Shown here: one piece after another, positions 1 to 8,339 of the stretch
Position numbering within the stretch: position 1 is the stretch's first letter
Layout of the letters: every line of letters starts with the position of its first letter
Assembly: GCA_017469355.1 (NCBI GenBank)
Contig: JAFUGM010000066.1
Span: 1 to 50,257, forward strand
DNA length: 50,257 nucleotides
DNA from: Solobacterium sp.
GTDB lineage: Bacteria > Bacillota_I > Bacilli_A > Erysipelotrichales > Erysipelotrichaceae
Reading direction: 5' to 3'
Translations under genes and position numbers: made by a program
The notes under the pieces: model-generated
What the model saw: only the letters and a program-made list of their open reading frames with translations
The model's database searches: none
What the model was told of the DNA's origin: nothing

Positions 1-1
1 C

Positions 2-322
2 AGGATCCAGCGATTAGGAAGTGTCGTCACGAATAACGGATATTCAGACTGGGCATCTACAGATGTTGATGCGTCCATAAAGTCTGTGTGGTTCCGGCTG
101 AGCCGCAGGGAAGATGATTTTTGTGTAGAAAACTCCTTTGATGGAACAGATTTCAAGCAGATGAGAATATGCCATATGTTCAATGCGCCAGAGGAGATCA
201 GCTTCGGTATATATGCCTGCAGCCCAGAGGAGTCGTCTTTCCTGGCAACCTTTACAGATATGGAGATGACTGATTGCGCATGGAAGGCACATGATGGCCA
301 GAAACCGGATGAAACCTGGTGA
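2..322 (+). CDS. DUF1349 family protein, C-terminal part
   Basis: The reading frame is open from base 2, so the N-terminus lies outside the window; 106 residues remain. The visible part carries the hallmarks of DUF1349 (yeast regulation-of-enolase-1-like beta-sandwich proteins): a VWFRLSRREDDF segment, an FKQMRICH segment, FGIYACSP, and a closing block ending in WKAHDGQ. This family adopts a concanavalin/laminin-G-like fold and has no established enzymatic reaction. No signal peptide can be judged because the start is missing. An ATG at 86 exists but lies inside the conserved domain and is not the start. A membrane-protein gene follows 113 bases downstream. Confidence 0.8.
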   Translation, partial: RIQRLGSVVTNNGYSDWASTDVDASIKSVWFRLSRREDDFCVENSFDGTDFKQMRICHMFNAPEEISFGIYACSPEESSFLATFTDMEMTDCAWKAHDGQKPDETW

Positions 323-435
323 TGCATTGAACTCTGGATTTGTGAGGGAGAAGTGAAGAAAAACTGATATATTCTTCTTACAGTTAAATCGAACTTGCTT
401 TTTAGCAGTATAGATCACACCTACGGAGGAATAAA

Positions 436-1173
436 ATGACAACAAATGCGGGATTTAACACCATTGGTATCGATGGAAATCTTGACTGGAAACGAATTCG
501 CAAATTATTCGTTATCGGGCTAATTGCGAGTGTTATGGTTTTTATCGGTGACTGGCTTCTTGGATATGGCGTCGCCGATGAAACACTGACTGGAAACGAG
601 AGAATTCTCTCGGCCTATCTTGGCCTTTCTGATACCAGGATCTTCTGGTCTGCGTTTCTGGGCTTAATCGGAATCCCCTTGGAAGGGCTGTGTTATTTTG
701 GCATCTACCGTCTTATCGCAGATCGCTCTCCAGAACTTGCGCATTCCTTTCGAAGCGGTATTTTTGGATATTTGATGTTTGGCGCATGTGGTGTTCATGT
801 ACCGTGTCTTGCGGCTGTATATGTATACAAACATCTGATGGAAGTGAGTCCGGAAACAGCGTTAGCGCTGTCAATACGGTTTGGGGAATACTTCCTTCTT
901 CCAGCGATGCTGTTGTTTGTGATTTTTTCCATCGTCATGTGGGCTGCTCAGGTTAAGGCGTTTGCGAAGGGACTGACCCCTTATCCAAAATGGTGCTGGG
1001 TGTTCTCGGTTCCGGTTGGAATGGCTGCAGCAGCAATTTTGAATATCTTTGGAAATCATGCGGTGATCAACGCCCTTACGGCAGCCTGGATCAGCATAGG
1101 CAACATATGGCAGTTTGCCGGATTACTGCTGCTTGTGAAACGAGCACAGTCAGGTGAGCCTGAAGCTGTTTGA
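436..1173 (+). CDS. Multi-pass membrane protein of unknown function
   Basis: A 245-residue protein with about six hydrophobic segments (roughly residues 24-45, 70-92, 105-130, 150-172, 185-205 and 215-237) and short charged loops. The start at 436 is supported by GGAGG about six bases upstream. I do not recognise a catalytic motif. The general look resembles uncharacterised Bacillota membrane proteins of the DUF6796 type, but that is a guess. The next gene, an ATC-hydrolase-family protein, begins 40 bases later on the same strand, so the two may be cotranscribed. A role in transport or signalling cannot be told from the sequence. Confidence 0.7.
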   Translation: MTTNAGFNTIGIDGNLDWKRIRKLFVIGLIASVMVFIGDWLLGYGVADETLTGNERILSAYLGLSDTRIFWSAFLGLIGIPLEGLCYFGIYRLIADRSPELAHSFRSGIFGYLMFGACGVHVPCLAAVYVYKHLMEVSPETALALSIRFGEYFLLPAMLLFVIFSIVMWAAQVKAFAKGLTPYPKWCWVFSVPVGMAAAAILNIFGNHAVINALTAAWISIGNIWQFAGLLLLVKRAQSGEPEAV

Positions 1174-1213
1174 AATCGAATTTTTTACGTTGGAAAGGCA
1201 GAAGGTGAACTAA

Positions 1214-1861
1214 ATGGATATCTCAAAGCTATTTGGTGGGAATCGAAATGCGAATCATCCAATATCATCCAATCATCATAAAAAGATCCGTTACATCCAC
1301 CAGGATCTGGAACTGCGTCTTGGGAAAGATAAAGCAGATCAAATCTTAAACGATTCTGATGTGAAGTATCTCGATCTTCAGAAACAGCACATCGATCTTC
1401 CTCCTGCAGTAAAACAACATACAGATCTGATCTTTATGAATGCGGCAATGTATCTGTGTATCTGTGATCACCTGCCAAAAGAAGCTGCCTATCAGATTAT
1501 GGAGGATGCCACAGTTAAGTATGCCAAGCCGATTGGTCATCTTCTTGATAACGTCACAAGGCTTCCTGGAATGCCAAGACTGTTTATGAAGGTGTTTCGG
1601 AAGATGCTGAAAACTTCCTTCAACGACGATGCGGGCTTTGTCTCGAGATATTATGAAACGACAGATAAGGCAATCAGTGTCGATATCATGGCCTGCCCAT
1701 ATCATAAATACTTCACAGAAGCGGGCTGCCCAGAGCTCTGTAAAGTTTCCTGTGAATCAGATGATGTTTGTTATGGAAACATGAAACATGTTGAATTCCA
1801 GCGATCTCAGACCATAGGCAGAGGCGGTGAATGCTGCGATTTCCGCCTACGGGTGAAATGA
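1214..1861 (+). CDS. L-2-amino-thiazoline-4-carboxylic acid hydrolase family protein
   Basis: A soluble 215-residue protein. The C-terminal third matches the ATC hydrolase family (PF14196): a Cys-rich CPYHKYFTEAGCPELCKVSC segment around residues 160-180, then a D-x-x-Y stretch, and a final GGECCDFRL motif. The founding enzymes hydrolyse L-2-amino-delta2-thiazoline-4-carboxylate to S- or N-carbamoylcysteine in L-cysteine production. Most genomic members, including this one, have no tested substrate. The ribosome binding site is a modest AAGGTG. It sits between a membrane protein and an XRE regulator, an arrangement that does not by itself point to cysteine metabolism. The family call is good; the specific reaction is unproven. 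Confidence 0.75.
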   Translation: MDISKLFGGNRNANHPISSNHHKKIRYIHQDLELRLGKDKADQILNDSDVKYLDLQKQHIDLPPAVKQHTDLIFMNAAMYLCICDHLPKEAAYQIMEDATVKYAKPIGHLLDNVTRLPGMPRLFMKVFRKMLKTSFNDDAGFVSRYYETTDKAISVDIMACPYHKYFTEAGCPELCKVSCESDDVCYGNMKHVEFQRSQTIGRGGECCDFRLRVK

Positions 1862-1995
1862 CGATATATGTAAATTCATGTTCATCGTGCTGGTTCAGCC
1901 ATGTAATGTCATGTTGCGGAAATGTAAAGCTGAGTTGGTAGAGCAGAAAACGCTGTTTGAGTATGATCTGGTCATAACATAAACGGAGGTGCAGT

Positions 1996-2625
1996 ATGAA
2001 CGTGTCAGAAAAGCTCGTGCAGCTGCGGAAATCAACAGGCATGTCTCAGGAAGAACTGGCAGAGAAACTTGAAGTTTCACGTCAGGCTGTATCGCGTTGG
2101 GAGAGAGGAACAGCGCTTCCCGACGCGGCCCATATTCTTGCGTTAAGCAGGTTATACAGTGTCACAACAGATTATCTTTTAAATGATGATGGTGTCAGGG
2201 ATGAAGATTTGCCGAAAGTAAAGACAGATAAAACAATTCTTCATAAGAATCTTACGCTTCTCGCAATTATAGTGCAGGCATCGTTTCTGAACGCTGCAGC
2301 GCAGCCATGGGTTGGCGGAGATATAAACATCTCGATTGTTATGGCTCTTAAGCTGATGCCACTTCTTCTGGCTTCGATTTGGATGGCAAGCAATCATCGA
2401 TATGAAATTGATCAAGCGAAGCGAAGTAAGAACACGAAAATTGAAATGTGTTATTGCATGTGTCAGGCAGGTATTGCGGTTACAGGATATACAAATCACT
2501 GGACATGGATAACAGCATTTCTACTTCTGACCGTGGCGTTATGCTACATTTTTGTTGTGAATCCAAACTATATGGATCGTGTATTAGTACAAAGGAAGAG
2601 ATTTGTTAAGATTCAGCAGCCATAA
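1996..2625 (+). CDS. XRE-family regulator with C-terminal membrane segments
   Basis: A 209-residue protein. Residues about 5-60 form a classic Cro/CI-type helix-turn-helix (MSQEELAEKLEVSRQAVSRW), followed by a charged linker. After residue 90 there are hydrophobic stretches near 88-100, 105-125, 150-165 and 170-185, suggesting that the regulator is tethered to the membrane. Such HTH-plus-transmembrane proteins are common in Bacillota and usually control a neighbouring membrane or export gene. GGAGG lies seven bases before the ATG. A short inverted repeat (TATGA-N5-TCATA, about 1961-1975) lies just upstream and could be an autoregulatory site. The signal sensed is unknown. Confidence 0.85.
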   Translation: MNVSEKLVQLRKSTGMSQEELAEKLEVSRQAVSRWERGTALPDAAHILALSRLYSVTTDYLLNDDGVRDEDLPKVKTDKTILHKNLTLLAIIVQASFLNAAAQPWVGGDINISIVMALKLMPLLLASIWMASNHRYEIDQAKRSKNTKIEMCYCMCQAGIAVTGYTNHWTWITAFLLLTVALCYIFVVNPNYMDRVLVQRKRFVKIQQP

Positions 2626-2689
2626 TACTGTCTGAAATAGATAGACTGTCCTGGTGTGAAATACAACGTAATAAGAAAGGATCTGAATT

Positions 2690-3400
2690 ATGAAACAGGA
2701 AAAGATCGGTGTGATCGGTGCGATGGCACCGGAAGTGGAACTTCTTCATAACCACATGCATGTGGAGAAGGAGACGGTGATCTCTGGAATGACCTTCTGG
2801 GAAGGAGATCTTGAGGGAACACCACTCGTATTGGTGCAGAGTGGAATCGGAAAAGTGAATGCGGCGATATGTGCAGAAATACTGATTCTGGAGTTTGGTA
2901 TTACTCATTTGTTGAATACGGGTATTGCCGGATCACTCGATGATGATATTCATATTGGCGATATTGTGATTTCTACCGATGCCCTCCAACATGATATGAA
3001 TGTTACTGCACTAGGATATGAACCTGGAGAGATTCCCCTGATAGGGACGCTTGCGTTTCCTTCCGATGAATCCTTCCGTAAGCGCACGGTGGATGCGGCG
3101 AAGCTTGCGGTAAGCGATGTTCAGATCTTTGAAGGAAGAGTGGTCAGTGGAGATCAGTTCATCAGTGATCAGACAACCAAGGATCGACTTCGTGAACAGT
3201 TTGGTGGCCGCTGTGCCGAGATGGAAGGTGCTGCGATCGCGCAGGCAGCGTATATCAACCATATACCGTTTGTGATCGTACGCAGTATTTCCGATAATGC
3301 GAATGATGAAACCGGAAAAGAATATGAAGAGATCGAACTGGAAGCTTCTGCCCGCAGTTCAAGACTGACGGCAGAAATTCTGAAATCGTTCGCAGAGTAA
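2690..3400 (+). CDS. mtnN: 5'-methylthioadenosine/S-adenosylhomocysteine nucleosidase
   Basis: A 236-residue MTAN of typical length. It cleaves the N-glycosidic bond of 5'-methylthioadenosine and S-adenosylhomocysteine, releasing adenine; this recycles SAM by-products and, via S-ribosylhomocysteine, can feed AI-2 production. Visible active-site residues match the E. coli enzyme: Glu15 in the N-terminal GAMAPEVELL segment, Glu179 in the AEMEGAA motif, and Asp202 in RSISDNAN. The phosphorylase/nucleosidase core glycine pattern (NTGIAGSLD) is intact. AAAGGA precedes the start. A strong intrinsic terminator directly follows, so the transcript ends here. Function is well supported. Confidence 0.96.
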   Translation: MKQEKIGVIGAMAPEVELLHNHMHVEKETVISGMTFWEGDLEGTPLVLVQSGIGKVNAAICAEILILEFGITHLLNTGIAGSLDDDIHIGDIVISTDALQHDMNVTALGYEPGEIPLIGTLAFPSDESFRKRTVDAAKLAVSDVQIFEGRVVSGDQFISDQTTKDRLREQFGGRCAEMEGAAIAQAAYINHIPFVIVRSISDNANDETGKEYEEIELEASARSSRLTAEILKSFAE

Positions 3401-3406
3401 TCAGAC

Positions 3407-3433
3407 ACACATCCTGTTGCGGGATGTGTTTTT
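3407..3433 (+). terminator. Intrinsic terminator after mtnN
   Basis: Eight-base-pair stem ACACATCC / GGATGTGT (3407-3414 with 3422-3429) followed by a run of T at 3429-3433. It separates mtnN from the queT transcription unit. Confidence 0.88.
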
Positions 3434-3458
3434 GGACCCCTGAGGCAGATTCCAAGCC

Positions 3459-3487
3459 TTCCTTCTTCCTGTGTTTCTGCCTATAAT
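3459..3487 (+). promoter_or_regulatory. Candidate promoter of queT
   Basis: A perfect TATAAT -10 box lies at 3482-3487. A weak TTCCTT can be placed as the -35 element 17 bases upstream. The predicted start of transcription, about 3494, coincides with the first base of a GCGGT/ACCGC hairpin and lies just ahead of the preQ1-like aptamer. Confidence 0.6.
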
Positions 3488-3507
3488 GGGAATGCGGTTT
3501 TCACCGC

Positions 3508-3547
3508 CGTCGGTAGCGGCTACCCGACGTATACCTAAAATAAGGAG
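3508..3547 (+). promoter_or_regulatory. preQ1-I-like riboswitch controlling queT
   Basis: A compact H-type pseudoknot can be drawn. P1 is CGTCGG/CCGACG (3508-3513 with 3524-3529), enclosing a nine-base loop plus the C at 3523, which corresponds to the preQ1-pairing C of the Thermoanaerobacter aptamer. The A-rich tail TAAAATAAGG (3536-3545) can pair with loop bases 3517-3519 and ends inside the AAGGAG ribosome binding site (3542-3547). Loop length and tail match the known tte aptamer almost position for position, with a G-U wobble instead of G-C in P2. Ligand binding would hide the ribosome binding site of queT. The downstream gene, a queuosine-precursor transporter, supports the call. Confidence 0.75.
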
Positions 3548-3554
3548 ATATTAC

Positions 3555-4058
3555 ATGACAACGAAACGCTTTACCCGCATTGCGATGACTGCGGCGATTT
3601 ACACAGCAGTCTCGCTTGCACTGGCACCGCTTTCCTATGGACCGGTACAGGTCCGGATCGCGGAGGCACTGACGATGCTGCCACTGATCTGGCAGCCCGC
3701 AATTCCCGCACTTACCATCGGCTGTCTTCTCACAAACGTGATCGGAACAGCTACGGGTGTCACCGGACCGATTGATATTGTTGTAGGAACCTTGGCGACA
3801 TTCCTTGCGGCGGTATGCACCTATCGTCTGAAAGACCGGACGGTTGCGGGGATTCCACTGCTGTCCATTCTGATGCCGGTACTCTTTAACGGAGTATTTG
3901 TTGGAACAGAACTGGCATGGATGCTGAATCCTGGACATATGATGGAAACCATATGGATTTACGGACTGGAAGTTGCGGCTGGAGAACTCATCTCAGTGAT
4001 TGTTGGATATATTCTGGTTCGCCAGCTTAAAGCGAAAGAACTGTTTGAGGAGAAATAG
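3555..4058 (+). CDS. queT: QueT-family queuosine precursor transporter
   Basis: A 167-residue integral membrane protein of the QueT family (PF06177), the S-component-like substrate-binding subunit proposed to import preQ0/preQ1 for queuosine tRNA modification through an ECF-type energising module. Five to six hydrophobic segments are seen, with the conserved N-terminal LSYGPVQVRIAEALTMLP block and NVIGTATG. The ATG at 3555 is chosen over an upstream in-frame ATG at 3471 because AAGGAG precedes it by seven bases and the earlier start would run through the promoter and riboswitch. No ECF ATPase genes are present here. Regulation is probably translational by preQ1. Confidence 0.92.
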   Translation: MTTKRFTRIAMTAAIYTAVSLALAPLSYGPVQVRIAEALTMLPLIWQPAIPALTIGCLLTNVIGTATGVTGPIDIVVGTLATFLAAVCTYRLKDRTVAGIPLLSILMPVLFNGVFVGTELAWMLNPGHMMETIWIYGLEVAAGELISVIVGYILVRQLKAKELFEEK

Positions 4059-4064
4059 AAAGAT

Positions 4065-4877
4065 ATGGTAAGGAAACTGTTAGTTGGAATACTGGTTGTG
4101 CTTCTGGTGCTGCTGGGAATCAGCCTGTTCGGTTTCCTGAGCCATAAACCGGAAGAAGAAGTAAACGAGCCGGAACTCACGGAGGTGGAACCGGAAGTGG
4201 AGATTGTGGAGCCGACAGAATCTCCTGAAGTGATTGAAGAAATCCCGGAACCGGAGCCTGAACCAACGATCGATCCTTCGGTATTCACAGATACAGACAG
4301 TCTTCTGGTTGTCGCAAATAAAAAACATAAACTCCCGGATGGATATGTACCGGCAGATCTTGTGCAACCTGATATCGCTGCTACAGCGTACTGCACGATG
4401 CGGGAACCTGCTGCTGTGGCAATCGCAGAGATGGCTTCTGCAGCAGCGGAAGAGGGTGTATATCTCAAGATTTCAAGCGCCTATCGGGGAGAAGATTATC
4501 AGCGTTCACTGTATAACGGTTACAGCGCCAGCTATGGATCCGAGACAGCGGACACGATCAGTTCCCGACCAGGTTATTCCGATCATCAGACCGGTCTTGC
4601 GGCAGATTTTGTGGAGGGAGACGGTTCTCTCAACGGAATCAACTTCAATCAGTCCTTTGAAGATACCGCCAGTGGAAACTGGCTTCGTGAACATGCGCAT
4701 GAATATGGATTCATCATGCGTTATCCCAAAGGAAAACAGGATATTACCGGTTATGCCTATGAGCCATGGCATTTCCGGTATGTGGGTGTAGATTACGCCA
4801 CCGCAATTTATGAAGAAGACGTCTTCATGACCTTTGAGGAATATTTCGGGGTGGAAGGCGGCGACTACGCAGAATAA
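4065..4877 (+). CDS. Membrane-anchored D-alanyl-D-alanine carboxypeptidase, VanY type (M15B)
   Basis: 270 residues: an N-terminal transmembrane anchor (about 5-24), a Glu/Pro-rich extracellular stalk (about 28-75), and an M15B peptidase domain (about 85-265). The zinc and catalytic signature is complete: SSAYRGEDYQRSLY, the DHQTGLAADF block (His and Asp zinc ligands), and YEPWHFRYVG with catalytic Glu233 and the last zinc His. Such enzymes trim the terminal D-Ala from peptidoglycan stem peptides outside the membrane. The start lies six bases after queT, with only a distant GAGGAG, so it is probably translated from the queT transcript. A paralogue lacking the catalytic Glu lies at 35570-36358. 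Confidence 0.92.
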   Translation: MVRKLLVGILVVLLVLLGISLFGFLSHKPEEEVNEPELTEVEPEVEIVEPTESPEVIEEIPEPEPEPTIDPSVFTDTDSLLVVANKKHKLPDGYVPADLVQPDIAATAYCTMREPAAVAIAEMASAAAEEGVYLKISSAYRGEDYQRSLYNGYSASYGSETADTISSRPGYSDHQTGLAADFVEGDGSLNGINFNQSFEDTASGNWLREHAHEYGFIMRYPKGKQDITGYAYEPWHFRYVGVDYATAIYEEDVFMTFEEYFGVEGGDYAE

Positions 4878-4916
4878 GTAGAGTTATTCGGCGAATGATA
4901 AAATAACACCAGTATT

Positions 4917-5609
4917 ATGAATAACGATCAGTATAAGGAACGGCCGATTGTGGCCGCATTATCAAGGCTGTTTGATCTGTTGGTGCTTAATGCGCTGTGT
5001 TTTATCTGTTGCCTGCCAATATTGACAATTGGCGCCTCCATTTCTTCGATGAACTATGTGATGTTGAAGATCGTACGGGAAACGGATGACGGGATTGTAA
5101 AACCGTTTTTCCGTTTTTTCTTTCAGAATTTACTTAAGAGTCTTCCCTATACACTGATTGCGGTTGTGTTAGCGGTGTTACTGTTAAGCAACCTGATGGT
5201 GATGGGAGAAGGAAACGTATTTACTGCAGTATTTTATGGTTTATCCATTACCGGAATCGCATTGTTTATTATCATCTTCAGCTGGGTGTTTCTGCTGTTT
5301 GCGCAGTTTGACAATACCGTTGGAGGAACCTTTGTGAATGCGGTGAAACTTGCGGTGGCACATCCGAATGCGAGTTTCCTGTTTCTTCTTTATAACGGAA
5401 TCATGATTCTGATTTATCTGATCAGCCCGGAGATTTTCTCTTATCTGTTCTATCTCTGGGTGTTCTTCGGTATCGCCGCATCTGGATATCTGTCTGCCCG
5501 TCAGGCCGTACCGGTATTCAATGAACTGGCACCGGAACTTGAACCAGTTCCTGATCCTGATCTGGATCGGGAAGATGAGGAGGAAGAAGATGAACTCCCG
5601 GGCATTTGA
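4917..5609 (+). CDS. YesL-like DUF624 membrane protein
   Basis: A 230-residue protein with four to five transmembrane segments. It begins with the DUF624/YesL hallmark: a short amphipathic N-terminus, then LFDLLVLNALCFICCLPILT and GASISSMNYV. YesL-like proteins often accompany carbohydrate uptake or hydrolysis genes, but their molecular role is unknown. The C-terminal tail is very acidic (Asp/Glu-rich from residue 205). No Shine-Dalgarno sequence is visible; a TAAAAT hexamer at 4899-4904 would place the transcript start only about six bases before the ATG, so translation may use a very short leader. The 3' end overlaps the phosphoglucomutase gene by 20 bases. Confidence 0.85.
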   Translation: MNNDQYKERPIVAALSRLFDLLVLNALCFICCLPILTIGASISSMNYVMLKIVRETDDGIVKPFFRFFFQNLLKSLPYTLIAVVLAVLLLSNLMVMGEGNVFTAVFYGLSITGIALFIIIFSWVFLLFAQFDNTVGGTFVNAVKLAVAHPNASFLFLLYNGIMILIYLISPEIFSYLFYLWVFFGIAASGYLSARQAVPVFNELAPELEPVPDPDLDREDEEEEDELPGI

Positions 5610-7317
5610 ACAATATCAGGAATGGCTGACATCTTCTTACTTTGATGATGTGACACATCAGGAATTAAGGGATCTGGAAGGAAACGATGCGGAAATCGAA
5701 GATCGGTTTTATAAAGATCTGGAATTTGGGACTGGTGGGATGCGCGGGCTCCTGGGAGCTGGAACCAATCGCATTAACCGCTATACCGTACGCAGAGCGA
5801 CGCAGGGACTTGCGAATTATATTAAGGAATGCGGCGGACAGGAAAGCGGGGTTGTCATTGCTTATGACTCCCGTCACCAGTCCGAGCTTCTTTCAAAAGA
5901 AACTGCACTCTGCCTGAATGCCAATGGAATTAAGACCTATCGGTTTGACTCTCTTCGTCCTACGCCAGAGCTTTCCTTTGCGGTAAGAGAGCTTCACTGT
6001 ATTGCGGGAGTAGTGATTACTGCCAGCCATAATCCTCCGGAATATAACGGATATAAGGTGTACTGGGAAGATGGCGGACAGATTACCCCTCCCCATGATC
6101 GAAACATCATGAACCATGCGGGAATGGTTTCCTCCTTTGATGAGATTCCTGTGATGGAGGAAGCAGAAGCGCGAAGTGCCGGCTTATACAACGAACTTGG
6201 GAAGGAAATGGATGACGCATATATCAATGCGATTTGTTCCTTGTCGATTCATCCCGATCTTGTGAAGGAATATGCGCCTTCCATAAAGATTGTATATACG
6301 CCCCTTCATGGGGCAGGAAATCTGCCGGTTCGTCGGGTACTGGAAGAACTTGGGTTTACCCAGGTTTATGTCGTAAAAGAACAGGAACTTCCAGATGGGG
6401 AGTTTACTACTTGTGAAGTGCCAAACCCGGAAGCGGATGCCGCATGGGTCAAGGCGTTGGAATTGGCAGAGACGGTGGAAGCGGATCTTGTGATCGCAAC
6501 CGATCCGGATGCGGATCGAATTGGCCTGTATGCCCGCAGAGAGGATGGCAGCTACCAGCGCTTTACCGGTAATATGACGGGAACACTTCTTGCGGAATAT
6601 ATTCTGAAGGAACAGAAGAATGCCGAGGTTCTTCCTGACCATGGTGTTGTGATGAAAACCATCGTAACCGGAGATATGGTTCGTCCGATTGCGGAGGCGT
6701 ATGGATGTCGGGTAAAGGAAGTGTTGACCGGATTCAAATATATCGGAGAGAAGATCCGGGAGTTTGAAGACGGAACGGAAGACACCTATGTATTCGGGTT
6801 TGAGGAAAGCTTTGGATGTCTTATGGGAACCTATGCTCGAGATAAAGATGCGGTTTCAGCTGCGGCTTTGATCGCCGAGGTTGCGGCAGTTTCAAAAGCT
6901 GCAGGAATCACCATTGTTCAGCGATTCCAGGAACTGTATGAACGGTATGGATACTATATGGAAGGACAGTCTTCCATTACGTTAAAAGGAATTGCTGGGG
7001 TGGAACAGAGGAAGGAACTGATGGCTCGGCTTCGCAGGCAGCCGCTTTCTTCCATCGGTGGAAAACCCGTGATCGCATTGCGTGATTATGAAAGTGGTAT
7101 ACGAAAAGATGTACTTCATTCGAATTCACAGAAGTTAGATCTTCCGGAATCCAATGTGCTTTACTATGAACTGGAAAATGGTTGGTGCTGTGTGCGGCCA
7201 TCAGGAACAGAACCGAAAATCAAACTTTATTTCGGTGTTAAGGAAGAAACAGAATCAGATGCTGTTGCGGCATTGGAACAGCTGAAGGAAGACTTACTGC
7301 GGCAGATCGCAGAGTAA
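5590..7317 (+). CDS. pgcA: Alpha-phosphoglucomutase / phosphomannomutase
   Basis: 575 residues, the usual length for the Bacillus PgcA-type enzyme. It interconverts hexose 1- and 6-phosphates (glucose, possibly mannose), feeding UDP-glucose and cell-envelope sugar synthesis. Motifs: the phosphoserine loop VITASHNPPEYNGYK with Ser146, the metal-binding loop DPDADRIG at 305-312, the sugar-binding loop GFEESFG, and the phosphate-binding CVRPSGTEPKIKLY near the C-terminus. The start at 5590 is preferred over an in-frame ATG at 5521 because GGAGG lies just upstream and the family N-terminus begins here. It overlaps the YesL-like gene and precedes mannose-6-phosphate isomerase by ten bases, suggesting coupled expression. 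Confidence 0.95.
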   Translation: MNSRAFEQYQEWLTSSYFDDVTHQELRDLEGNDAEIEDRFYKDLEFGTGGMRGLLGAGTNRINRYTVRRATQGLANYIKECGGQESGVVIAYDSRHQSELLSKETALCLNANGIKTYRFDSLRPTPELSFAVRELHCIAGVVITASHNPPEYNGYKVYWEDGGQITPPHDRNIMNHAGMVSSFDEIPVMEEAEARSAGLYNELGKEMDDAYINAICSLSIHPDLVKEYAPSIKIVYTPLHGAGNLPVRRVLEELGFTQVYVVKEQELPDGEFTTCEVPNPEADAAWVKALELAETVEADLVIATDPDADRIGLYARREDGSYQRFTGNMTGTLLAEYILKEQKNAEVLPDHGVVMKTIVTGDMVRPIAEAYGCRVKEVLTGFKYIGEKIREFEDGTEDTYVFGFEESFGCLMGTYARDKDAVSAAALIAEVAAVSKAAGITIVQRFQELYERYGYYMEGQSSITLKGIAGVEQRKELMARLRRQPLSSIGGKPVIALRDYESGIRKDVLHSNSQKLDLPESNVLYYELENGWCCVRPSGTEPKIKLYFGVKEETESDAVAALEQLKEDLLRQIAE

Positions 7318-7327
7318 GGAGAAATGT

Positions 7328-8272
7328 ATGAAGAAGCTGAATCGTCTTACCCCCGCAATGAAAGATAATCTGTGGGGAGGAACACGCCTTAAAAGTGATT
7401 ATCACAAGGAAACAGATCTCGAGATTCTGGCGGAAAGCTGGGAACTGTCGACCCATCCCGATGGACAGAGTCTCATTGATGGAGTGCCGTTATTTGATCT
7501 GGTTCAACAGGAACCGGAGGTACTTGGGACGAAGTGCCCGGTAAAGGATATTCCATTACTGATTAAATTCATCGATGCGAAACAGGATCTATCCATTCAG
7601 GTTCATCCGGATGACGACTACGCAAGACGCGTCGAAGGAGATAACGGAAAAACCGAAATGTGGTACATCCTGGACGCGGAACCCAATGCGTTCATTTATC
7701 TTGGAGTAAAGGAAGAACTGTCCAAGGTTGCCTTCCAGACCAGCATTGAAGACCTCTCTGTTCTCGATAACCTGAACCTGGTTCCGGTAAAACGGGGTGA
7801 CATCTTTCTGGTGCGTTCCGGCACATTACATGCGATCGGGGCGGGATGTCTTCTGATTGAAATTCAGGAGCGTTCCAATGTCACCTATCGTGTATTCGAT
7901 TTCAACCGCAGAGACAAAAACGGAAAACTTCGTGATCTTCATATTGATAAGGCACTGGAAGTAACGAACCTTACGCCCTATGAATATAAGACACGGGAAG
8001 AAGCGATTCTTCATGATGATAAAAACGGGGCGGTGGAACTGCTGCGGGAAACTGAGTACTTCCATACCTATTCCTACCTGGTTCGTCACAGCCTTTCGTT
8101 CAATGTTGATGAAACGTCATTTGTGTCCTTAACCATGGTAGATGGGGAAGGTGCGGTATCCGCAGGAGAGGAGTTAGTATCTCTTGTAAAGGGAGATAGT
8201 ATTTTCATTCCTGCAGGCAGCGGAGAAGTAACCATCAGTGGTAACTGCGAAGCGGTTGTTGTAACACTGTAA
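7328..8272 (+). CDS. manA: Class I mannose-6-phosphate isomerase
   Basis: 314 residues, the short Bacillota form of type I phosphomannose isomerase, a zinc cupin that interconverts mannose 6-phosphate and fructose 6-phosphate. The zinc ligands are visible in IQVHPDD, in KTEMWYIL and in the GTLHAIGAG motif. The catalytic Arg-containing QERSNVTYRVFDF segment is also present. AAGGAG precedes the start, ten bases after the phosphoglucomutase stop codon. The two enzymes together link glucose and mannose phosphates to glycolysis. The family assignment is secure. Confidence 0.95.
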   Translation: MKKLNRLTPAMKDNLWGGTRLKSDYHKETDLEILAESWELSTHPDGQSLIDGVPLFDLVQQEPEVLGTKCPVKDIPLLIKFIDAKQDLSIQVHPDDDYARRVEGDNGKTEMWYILDAEPNAFIYLGVKEELSKVAFQTSIEDLSVLDNLNLVPVKRGDIFLVRSGTLHAIGAGCLLIEIQERSNVTYRVFDFNRRDKNGKLRDLHIDKALEVTNLTPYEYKTREEAILHDDKNGAVELLRETEYFHTYSYLVRHSLSFNVDETSFVSLTMVDGEGAVSAGEELVSLVKGDSIFIPAGSGEVTISGNCEAVVVTL

Positions 8273-8339
8273 TCCAATAACCATGCATACCTTAACCAAC
8301 ATGCTGGTAAAATGAAAGGTATAACGGAGGTGAATCATT

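Noticed and set aside
1929-1946. tRNA D-arm-like sequence (close to GCTCAGTTGGTAGAGC)
   Set aside because: The D-stem is broken by a C to G change, and no anticodon arm, T-arm or acceptor stem can be drawn around it; at most a remnant, more likely chance.
2209-2216. Extra TTGCCGAA half-site inside the XRE gene (and another at 34113-34120)
   Set aside because: Single eight-base matches inside coding sequence are expected by chance at about this rate and lack the paired half-site.
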